Both the position numbers and the translations under genes were made by a program. Source: Folioceros fuciformis (taxonomy: Eukaryota > Anthocerotophyta > Anthocerotopsida > Anthocerotales). Taken from it: 64,000 nt of DNA. Below, in pieces: positions 55,824-64,000 of this stretch (position 1 is its first letter; the number at the start of each line of letters is the position of its first letter). The notes under the pieces were generated by a model that searched no databases, was not told where the DNA came from, and saw only the letters and a list, made by a program, of their open reading frames with translations. Where the stretch lies: assembly GCA_049999805.1 (NCBI GenBank), contig JBNGIO010006327.1, forward strand, positions 195,394 to 259,393, in the 5' to 3' direction.

Positions 55824-57389
55824 ATGGCCGCCGTCCTTCCGCTGCGTTCTGTTGGCATGGCACTCTCTGCTGGATTGGAGTCCTCCAGGAGTCTTAAATC
55901 CGGAGGGGAGGTGTGCCTGGCTGCGCCGGGGCTGGTGCATGTGCAAGCCGGGAAGGTGGCCAATGTCGGTTCTGCCAAGCAGAGGTTGAGGAGCTTTGAC
56001 GGCCTCCGCGCTGGCTCCGTCGCGGCCTCAATGTTTGGGAGTGTGGAGAGTCTGCAGAGGAGGAGTGCCTGTGTGGAGGGGGATCGGGTGATTACAACGT
56101 TCACCGTGTACGCTGGGAAGAGCAGTAAGAAGCTGGATGGGAGAAGACTGCGTGTGGCTGTTATCGGAGGCGGGCCGGGCGGGGGCTGCGCGGCTGAGAC
56201 GCTGGCCAAGAACGGGATTGAGACGTTTCTCATCGAGCGGAAGTTGGACAATGCCAAGCCCTGTGGAGGTGCCATTCCGCTATGCATGGTGGGAGAATTC
56301 GATCTGCCGCCTGAAATCATCGACCGCAAGGTGACCAAGATGAAGATGATCTCGCCTTCAAATGTGGCTGTGGACATCGGAAAGACTCTGAATGAAAACG
56401 AGTATATCGGCATGGTGCGGCGAGAGGTGTTAGACTCCTATCTCAGAGACCGGGCGGCCAAACACGGTGCTAATGTGATCAACGGTTTGTTCCTGAGGAT
56501 GGAGTTGCCGAAGGATGACATCAGCCCTTACAGGCTGTATTACTCCAAGTACGACGGAATAGCTGGAAAGCAGGGTGAGCCTTGTGTCCTCGAGGTCGAT
56601 GCTGTCATCGGTGCTGATGGTGCGAACAGTCGTGTGGCCAAGGAAATTGATGCCGGTGAGTATGACTACGCTATTGCCTTTCAAGAGAGGATTAAGATTC
56701 CTGATGATAAGATGGAGTACTATGAGAACCTGGCTGAGATGTACGTGGGAGACGATGTGTCACCCGACTTTTACGGCTGGGTGTTCCCGAAGTGTGATCA
56801 CGTTGCCGTTGGCACTGGCACTGTCGTCAACAAGCCTGCCATCAAGAAGTATCAGACGGCTACGCGTTACAGGGCGAGGGACAAGATCGCCGGGGGGAAG
56901 ATCATCCGAGTCGAGGCACATCCTATTCCTGAGCACCCTAGGCCACGCCGTGTGAGAGGGCGGGTTGCTCTCATTGGAGATGCTGCTGGGTATGTGACTA
57001 AATGCTCTGGTGAGGGCATCTACTTTGCTGCCAAGTCTGGCCGCATGTGCGCTGAGGCAATAGTGGTAGGCTCTGGGAGCGGCGAAAGGTTGATCAATGA
57101 GGCGGACCTGCGAGTCTACCTTGACAAGTGGGACAGGACTTATTGGCCAACGTACAAGGTTTTGGATATTCTTCAGAAGGTGTTCTACAGGTCCAACCCC
57201 GCGAGGGAGGCTTTCGTCGAAATGTGTGCAGATGACTATGTGCAGAAGATGACCTTCGACAGTTACCTGTACAAGACCGTCGTTCCCGGGAACCCCATCG
57301 ATGACATCAAGCTGGCATTCAACACCATTGCCAGTCTCGTGAGAGCGAATGCACTGAGGAAAACGGCGAAGTTGCCAGTTATTAGGTGA
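55824..57389 (+). CDS. CHLP: Geranylgeranyl diphosphate/chlorophyll reductase
   Basis: CHLP reduces geranylgeranyl chains with NADPH to phytyl chains for chlorophyll, tocopherol and phylloquinone in plastids. It is one exon of 521 codons. The first about 95 residues are rich in Ser, Arg, Ala and Val and poor in acids, as in chloroplast transit peptides. The mature part begins with the FAD-binding motif VAVIGGGPGGGCAAETLAKN (from about residue 108) and continues with CGGAIPLCMVGEFDLPPEII, DAVIGADGANSRVAKEI, FYGWVFPKCDHVAVGTGTV and the second FAD site ALIGDAAGYVTKCSGEGIYF. The C-terminal MTFDSYLYKTVVPGNP block is typical. Length and motifs match plant enzymes, and it looks fully functional. Confidence 0.97.
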   Translation: MAAVLPLRSVGMALSAGLESSRSLKSGGEVCLAAPGLVHVQAGKVANVGSAKQRLRSFDGLRAGSVAASMFGSVESLQRRSACVEGDRVITTFTVYAGKSSKKLDGRRLRVAVIGGGPGGGCAAETLAKNGIETFLIERKLDNAKPCGGAIPLCMVGEFDLPPEIIDRKVTKMKMISPSNVAVDIGKTLNENEYIGMVRREVLDSYLRDRAAKHGANVINGLFLRMELPKDDISPYRLYYSKYDGIAGKQGEPCVLEVDAVIGADGANSRVAKEIDAGEYDYAIAFQERIKIPDDKMEYYENLAEMYVGDDVSPDFYGWVFPKCDHVAVGTGTVVNKPAIKKYQTATRYRARDKIAGGKIIRVEAHPIPEHPRPRRVRGRVALIGDAAGYVTKCSGEGIYFAAKSGRMCAEAIVVGSGSGERLINEADLRVYLDKWDRTYWPTYKVLDILQKVFYRSNPAREAFVEMCADDYVQKMTFDSYLYKTVVPGNPIDDIKLAFNTIASLVRANALRKTAKLPVIR

Positions 57390-58605
57390 ATGGTCGGAGG
57401 GATGTGACGCCCTTAACACTGGTCGCATGTGGACAGGGGGCTTTTTTTGTGCGCTGTGATTCTCATCTTGAGGAGCAGGCAGGTTGTTCAGGTTTTACTA
57501 TCTTTGTTGTTACGAGCCAACACCTAAGCTAGTGCAACCTGATCTTCCCGCAGGCTTGCTACACCTTCCAGATCTCCTTCTGGTTTAACCAGTCGTAGTC
57601 TGAGCTGCACGCTTTTGCTCTCATACCCGGCAGGTGGATCTCAACTAGGAATTACTTGTCAGCCCACTTGTAAACCTGAGGTCTAAAAAAATAATCATCT
57701 GTTTTACTGACCAAGTGCATAGGTAACACTTGATCTTCCGGAGGTGTTTTCTATACGATTCGTAGTGCTCTTCGTGGACGCGAGAGTGTAAAAAAACGCA
57801 CTAGCATCATAGTAACTAAAGACAACCGCAGCGCACCATGATCTGAGCTACTTCTAGTTTGAACTCTCGCGGCGCAAGATGATGGGACTAACTATCTTGG
57901 AAAGAGGAAACTCCTTACACATCTGCGAACTTGTCGTAACCGGAAGAAGAGGGCAATCAACACACGAAGCTACAACTATGTTGCAGATTGAAAGGAAAAA
58001 TCCTGTACCTGTTACGAAACTCGTATCCTGGTAGTTGCCTTCGAGTACCACGCGGACCCGTGGCCTGGGGTTGTGAATTGCTACATGCAGTTCTCTTCGA
58101 GGGAAAACGCTAGATGTACTAAAAAATGGACAAAAGACTGTTCCGCGCGACAATTTTGGAAATGGGAGACCTTGAAAGTCCTTTACCGAGAGTGGAGAAT
58201 TCGGATTGTAGAGCGTAGAACCCCCAAATCACTGGAAGAACAAGAACTTGAAAGGTGGTTGCCAACTTAAGGGCTACGATGTCCTACGACGGAGACGAAG
58301 TAGCCCTCACTCAGGAACACTGGTCCCTGTCAGAGTTGAGAATGTGGAACTGCTGAACACTTGGCCTGCCATTCTCCTTCATCTCGAATTAAGAGTCCTA
58401 CTTCCGAAACCCCGTCGACCTAAATGGTTCCACGAGAAGGAGAGCAAACATGACGTAATTATGGTCATATGACCCAGCAATGACAGCCTTGCATGATCGA
58501 CACTGCTAACAGCCTCTCCCATCCTCGTTGAGCGCAACAAGGCAGCAGACAAAATGGCGGAGCCACAAAGCCCTCGCTCCAGTCCGACTGAAGCAGAACT
58601 CGGGG
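57390..58605. other. Intergenic between converging CHLP and L5 genes
   Basis: The 3' flanks of CHLP (+) and of the L5 gene (-) meet here. The frames are short and unassigned. Confidence 0.55.
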
Positions 58606-59337
58606 TCAGTTCTCCCTGTGCAGAAAGCCACTCCACAAACTGGCAGCCTCCTCGCGTGTTCTAGCATTAGTGACAACTGTCACGTTAACCCCCCGAATCT
58701 GGTCAAACATCTCAATATGGTTAAGGATCTCCGGGAACAAGCGCAGCAATTGCGAGCCCACCCTCAGTTGGACACAGTGACTCTGTATGTTAGAAGAGTA
58801 GTCGTGAAAGGACGTGACCGACACAAGCTTCTCCAGAAAATTGTACATCAGATCCCCCCGCAAGGTGGTGCGAGCCACAGGGATAACCTTCCTCGGATTC
58901 CGCTTCGGCTCATACTTGCTCCGCCGAACTTTCAATGCAGGATCCTTGCTCTTGATAGGCAGGAACTTCTGGCCGCACACCACTTCCAAAGCCACTCGGG
59001 CAGCCTTCTCCGAATCCAGAGGAGCCCTGGGCACCACCACCACTGCCGTCACCCGGGGCACCTCCATGACGTTATTGTAGTCGAATTTCGCCAGCAGGTC
59101 ATTCCTCAGCACATTTTCATAGTGGAACCGCAATCTGTTCGGAGGAAAAAGGGCAACTTCTGGTGCAACAGTCCCGGCTGCAGGGACCGTCTCAGAGGCG
59201 CTAGCAAACCCCCTGATCGCCCAAGATTTCCGCCACGGCAGTCTGCCAGACACAAGTACCCTGCTCCCTAGATCCACCAGATACCGCCCCATCCTCGATG
59301 CAACCCAGCCGCATCGCGCAGACGACATTGCGGGCAA
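58606..59337 (-). CDS. Mitochondrial ribosomal protein L5, nuclear copy
   Basis: This uL5 protein of the mitochondrial large subunit contacts 5S rRNA. It is 243 aa, without introns. About 65 N-terminal residues (MPAMSSARCGWVASRMGRYL, then basic and Ser rich, with RGFAS) look like a mitochondrial presequence. The body matches plant mitochondrial RPL5: FHYENVLRNDLLAKFDYNNV, EVPRVTAVVVVPRAP, VCGQKFLP, TLRGDLMYNFLEKLVSV, FDQIRGVNVTVVTNARTREE and LWSGFL. In many plants rpl5 is still in mitochondrial DNA, so this is a gene transferred to the nucleus or a nuclear duplicate. The Met at 59337 is the first in frame. The RAD5 gene starts 661 bp away in the opposite direction. Confidence 0.88.
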   Translation of the reverse strand: MPAMSSARCGWVASRMGRYLVDLGSRVLVSGRLPWRKSWAIRGFASASETVPAAGTVAPEVALFPPNRLRFHYENVLRNDLLAKFDYNNVMEVPRVTAVVVVPRAPLDSEKAARVALEVVCGQKFLPIKSKDPALKVRRSKYEPKRNPRKVIPVARTTLRGDLMYNFLEKLVSVTSFHDYSSNIQSHCVQLRVGSQLLRLFPEILNHIEMFDQIRGVNVTVVTNARTREEAASLWSGFLHREN

Positions 59338-59998
59338 CTAGTAAGCGTTCCAGCTGCTGGCTCTCAACCAGATTAGGGTTTAAAGAGTCAGATGGCTGGT
59401 TGCTCAAATCGGACACGAAGGAATTCGCTTCGAAGCTCCGATCGCAAGCTGTTCCAAGGCTGCTTGGTTTCAGAGAAAACATCTCAATGCGCAACCGATC
59501 TTTTTGTTGCTGATGGCACGAAATGTATCTCTCCGTGCCGACTAACTAAAAGTCAGTATGAATAAGTCAGGAAGGCGGACATAATGTGGGAAACCTCGCA
59601 GCAGAGGTTCAATCGACTTCCCGCCCATTCCTCGCAAATATGATCTGGCCACTTCTCGGATCGAATTCGTCTAGGGTTAGAATCTGTGCAAATCCAGGAC
59701 GTCGGACTGCAGCTGGACAGTGCCAGTCTCGGTTGGAAGAATGTGCGCAGTAAAGAGCAGTCCCTTGTCCTTGGGTCTTGGTTTGTTCCAGTCCCGCGAC
59801 GAGAGCTTGAGAATAGGAGGGGTTGTCAACAAGGCACGGATTCCTGTTCTGGCTGGTGACTGCATCTGCCGTGAGTTTTAAGTTCGCTTCCCTTTGAGTT
59901 GTGCTCCAGCTCGTATGCTGAATTTGAAGGAGCTGGCCAGGTAAATGTTGAAATGCTACTGACTTTAATGTCGCTTGGTGGGCAGGGTGAGTGGCGGC
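59338..59998. promoter_or_regulatory. Shared upstream region of L5 and RAD5 genes
   Basis: These 661 bp separate two divergent starts and must hold both promoters. A possible 5' UTR intron of RAD5 ends with CAG at about 59985, 14 bp before its ATG. Confidence 0.5.
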
Positions 59999-62900
59999 AT
60001 GGCTCAGTTAGTGCGTGAGAAAGCTCTTAGGGAGATGCGTGCCGTGATAGGGCCTGATGCCTCGGAGAAGCATATGCTCCATTCCCTCTACTTAGCAAGG
60101 GACGATGTGTTGTCGGCTATTAACATATACTTCGATACTCCGCAAGGAGAAGCTATTGCTAGACCAGTCCCTGTGGTCAAGAGGCCTCCACTCGCACCAG
60201 CACCGGTACCGGTACCGAGAGCACACGCAGCTAGCCAAAAACGGAACTTGCAAGTTCCGCCTGAAGTGAGTGTCATCAGGGGATCCCAGGTGGGGGCCCC
60301 TCCTGTAGTCAGGGCTGTGCAAGCTAGAGGGCAAGTTCCTTCGCGGCCTGTTCAGGTGGTGGCTCCAGTCAGCATGCCTGAGGTGGTGGGTGCTGAGGTT
60401 GTGGCTCCCGCCAGCAGGCCTGAGGTGGTGGATGCTGACATTGTGTATCCAGTCAGCAGGCCTGAGGTGGAGGGTGCTGAGGTTGTGGCTCCCGTCAGCA
60501 GGCCTGAGGTGGAGGGTGCTGAGGTTGTGGCTCCAGTCAGCAGTCCTGAGATGGAGGGTGCTGAGGTTGTGGCTCCAATCAGCCGGCCTGATGTTTCTTT
60601 GTCTCCTCGATTGTCAGAGGACAAAGTGCCTTCCTCACAACAGCAATCGGAGGATGTTCAGCTTATGGGGAAGCAGGTGATTACAGGTGTTACCGATGTT
60701 CCCGCTCAAATCTCACGAAAGGTGATTCCCAATTTGGCTAAAAGCATACTGCGGATTGATCTGGAATCAAGACCCGTGGGATCCCAACCATTGGAAAAAG
60801 TGCCAAGTGCGTGGTTGTTGCTTGGCCAAACTGAGGTAGCTGGGATTTCAACATGTAGAGGAATAAGAGTAAAGAGAGGAGATCCTATAATCTTTACGTA
60901 CCCAAAGAAGCCGAATGCCTCCAGTGACGGAAAACGTCCTTTGGGCAGACCAAAGGAATCTGCAGGGGCTGGAATCGTACGTTTTGAATCCCCCATTCAT
61001 GGAGAGGTCAGTCTAAAATCTTGGACCAGATATGAACTTGTGAGAATGAGTGCTATGTAGACCTTGCTCACGTGATACTCTGTTGCAGGTTGGTCGTCTT
61101 CCTAGGGATTGGGCAGCCTGTGTCATTCCCTTGGTCCATCAGAATAGAGTCAAGCTCGTAGGAAGGTGCAGGAGTGCTCCTGTTTTACTGAACATTATGT
61201 CCACTATCTATATTGATATCCGGTAAATTTTATGGCTGTAATCTTAACATTAGCCGCAAGTACATTTCGAACTGTCCTCTCTTTTCATTTGTTGTGCTTT
61301 TCCTGCAGAGTGTACATAAATCGCAACTTTTTTTCAAAGTTTGACAGTTTGTGGAGGAGTCTCACTTCTGTCAACACTGAAGCAACAACAAACCTCCCTC
61401 TGCCATCCCTTCTGTCATTTCTTGGGCGTAAACCGTCTCAGAAGGTGGGTGTTTAAGTTTGCTGGATTTGACTTGTGTTTTGTATCTGAGAGGCATATGA
61501 CAGTCTCAAAGCTCTTGTTCCTGTTTGGTAGGCAGAATTCACACCACAGGATTTGCTCTCTCGAAAGCGCTCCCTAGAGTCTGATAAGCAAATTCTTCAG
61601 GTATTTCTTTTGGCCTGTCTCAATGCACGTCATTATCTGCATATGGGCGTTTGGCGCTCCCACCACAACGACATGGATGTGTCATGAACAGGGAAGTAGC
61701 TCATTTACTGCAGAAAAACGGCGTAAGCTCGCAACAGGTGTTCCTACAAGTGAAGGTGGAGTCGAAGAGATTTCAGATAATGAAATCAGTGATCTTGTTG
61801 GTGCAACTGATAACTCGGAAATGCAGGTGCTGTTTCCAATGCAAGATAGTTTGTTATACGCACTGCTGCCAGGCAATGTAGCTCTTCAACACGTTAGGTC
61901 GTTGCCCATTAATAAGCTGCATACATATCTGATCGGGCTTGTTAGCAGGAGATGGAGCCCTCCAATGCCATGCTTTGCTCTCTATGGCCCTACCAGAAAC
62001 AGGCACTCTGGTGGATGACCAGCAGAGAAACTGGAGCCGCTTCTGAGCAGGCTGCGGAGACATTACATCCTTGTTGGGAATCCTATTCTTTGGCTGAGAC
62101 GTAGACTCCTTTTCCTTACTGTCTGAAACTAAGATCTTGATACTTCAGATATTGTCACATAGTGAGAACGGATATTCAAGGTTTAGTGGTTGTCTGCAGG
62201 GAAGTGTCTGTATTCTATCTCAATGTCTTCACAGGAGAGGCAACTCTGGACTTCCCCAGTGCAAAACAAACAGCCAAAGGAGGGGTAAATGCCATTTTAT
62301 TTGCTCAGCTCATCTGCAGCCTTCACACGGACACAGGAACCTGTTGTAGCACAGCCATCTTACATCATTCGTTGTTGTTCAACAGATTCTTGCAGATGCT
62401 ATGGGTTTGGGGAAAACTGTGATGACCATCTCTCTGATAGTTACCAATCCTGGACGAGGTGGCCTGAATGATGAAGGTTACTCGAAGGAGCTTGATGATC
62501 CTGGAGAACGCGTTCAACCAAACACAGCAACGACCTCAGGACAGAGAACCGAGAAGGGTGGGGGTACTTTGATTGTATGTCCCATGTCCCTGCTTGCGCA
62601 GTGGAAGGCAAGTCCATAACGCCAAACTGGGTACATTTGCTGTCTGTTAGCAATTTAACACACTCGTTGACTAGTTTTGTGAATTTGATTTTGGGCAGCA
62701 TGAGTTCGAAACACATGTCACTCCTGGTCATTTGAAAGTGTATACACATTATGGTGGTGAACGAAGAAGAGTGCTGAAGGACCTTCTGGAGTATGACATT
62801 GTGTTAACCACATACAGCACCCTACAGTCAGAGCATTCGGTACATTCTTGGAACCTTGGATATGAAGTTCAGTGCCATTGTCCATCAGGTGTCGAGACCT

Positions 62901-64000
62901 CCCTGTAATCTTGATACCTTCGAGTTTTTGACAGAGATCTCCTGACGGAAGCCCTATCCAATCTGTGCACTGGTTCCGTGTGGTTCTAGATGAAGCGCAT
63001 TCCATAAAGAATAGTAACTCTTCATGTGCACAAGCCATATTTTCTCTGACTGCAGATCGCTCTTGGTGCCTTACTGGGACACCTATTCAGGTTCGGTTTC
63101 TAGTTTGCGCAAGCTTTAGCGTTTCTGTTTTTTATGGTGATCAGTTACTCATTAGTCAGTATCCGTTGCCTCCTTTGAGCAGAACAAATTGGAGGATGTT
63201 TTCAGTCTTTTGCATTTTCTCCGTGTTGAGCCTTGGACCAATTGGGCATGGTAAAGTAGACACGTATATCCTATTTTGTTTTCTGTCAAAGCTGCGCACG
63301 TAGATGTCTTCGGTTTTTTTTATGCTGATTCAATGTCCCACCTGAAACAGGTGGAACAGACTCATTCAAAAGCCATTCGAGGAGGGTGATGAGCGAGCTT
63401 TAGCTCTCCTGCAGCACGTCTTAAGGCCTCTTATGCTTCGGAGAACTAAGGACACCAAAGACAAAGACGGAAGGTTAGTGTTCTTCAGGATGGGCACTGT
63501 TTGAAGTTTCCCGGCTCTTCATCTAACGGCAAGTCTTCTTGTATCCCAGGCCAATCCTCGAGTTACCTCCTGCTGACATGCAGCTCGTCTACTGTGACCT
63601 GTCAGAAGCAGAGAGGGATTTTTATGACGCTGTACATAATAAATCGAAGGTCAGCATGACTACGGATGTCTTCCCTCTGTGGTGTTGTGGCCAGGTGCCT
63701 AAGTTGGCAAGCTGTTCGTGCAGATAAAATTTGACCAATTCGTGGAGCAAGGAAAGGTGCTTCACAATTATGCTTCAATTCTGGAGCTTTTGCTCCGAAT
63801 GCGACAATGTTGTGATCATCCATTTCTTGTCATGAGGTACTCGTCTGTGTGCTTTTACGGTGTTTGGCTGTGTCAATGCTTGACGTTGGACACCATGGTT
63901 TCTATCGCGGATTTTAATGGTGTGAACTTGCCTCACAGTCGCAGTGACACTGACGAGTTCGCGGATCTGGACAAATTGGCCAAACGTTTCTTAGATGGAG
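59999..64000 (+). CDS. RAD5-like SNF2 helicase/E3, N-part (cut by window)
   Basis: RAD5/HLTF-type proteins polyubiquitinate PCNA and remodel stalled forks. Exon 1 (59999-61006) has a UBA-like N-terminus (EKALREMRAVIGPDASEKHM then LHSLYLARDDVLSAINIYFD), a 14-residue tandem repeat (60356-60592) and the start of HIRAN (SAWLLLGQTEVAGISTCRGI). HIRAN continues in 61089-61222. Later exons give YQKQALWWMTSRETG (about 62030), the Walker A ILADAMGLGKTVMTISLI (62390-62440), LIVCPMSLLAQWK, DIVLTTYSTLQSEHS, the DEAH box VVLDEAHSIKNS (about 62985), WCLTGTPIQ, LQHVLRPLMLRRTKD and LLLRMRQCCDHPFLVM. The Met is chosen because the conserved N-terminal helix starts six residues later. RING and the helicase C lobe would follow beyond 64,000. 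Confidence 0.92.

Overview
This window is nuclear DNA from a streptophyte, meaning a land plant or a close charophyte relative. The evidence is intron-bearing plant-type genes: two GH3 acyl-amido synthetases, GID4, a multidomain PARP, a PIP aquaporin, a SWI3 subunit, geranylgeranyl reductase CHLP, a nuclear gene for mitochondrial ribosomal protein L5, and a RAD5-type helicase. Ty1/copia retrotransposons primed by initiator tRNA-Met and a nuclear-type tRNA-Leu(UAG) agree with this. Introns are short, mostly 80-290 bp. I cannot name the species; short introns, dense small genes and decayed reverse transcriptase relics suggest a bryophyte, lycophyte or charophyte grade more than a typical flowering plant.

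Layout. From 1 to about 16,800 lies a retrotransposon nest. Copia element A (1-3044 and 9681 to about 13,084) is split by a complete copia element B (3045-9680) with 212-bp LTRs and a 5-bp target duplication (CCCTT). A third relic, C (about 13,200-16,300), keeps gag but has lost pol. All three have a non-gag ORF upstream of gag and antisense coding capacity downstream. From 16,800 to 18,885 I see only repeats and a near-perfect hairpin. From 18,886 to 27,015 two GH3 genes converge tail to tail on GID4. From 27,016 to 34,951 are GC-rich low-complexity DNA, tRNA-Leu, an AT-rich patch, a 100-N assembly gap and unassigned sequence. PARP occupies 34,952-39,667 (-).

From 39,668 to 44,413 and 45,668 to 52,163 are two AT-rich islands of short tandem duplications; the second holds two decayed copies of a non-LTR-type reverse transcriptase. 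The PIP aquaporin gene (44,414-45,667, -) sits between them. From 52,164 onward the genes are dense: SWI3 (+), CHLP (+), mitochondrial L5 (-) and, divergent from it, a RAD5-like helicase (+) that runs off the end.

Functional links. GH3 enzymes conjugate acyl hormones to amino acids, and GID4 is the substrate receptor of the GID/CTLH E3 ligase. PARP and RAD5 act in DNA damage responses, SWI3 in chromatin remodelling, and CHLP in chlorophyll and tocopherol side-chain synthesis. Apart from the GH3-GID4-GH3 arrangement and the divergent L5/RAD5 pair, nothing suggests co-regulated clusters. Exon borders were set by eye from GT-AG sites and reading frame. Family calls rest on recalled motifs, not on searches.
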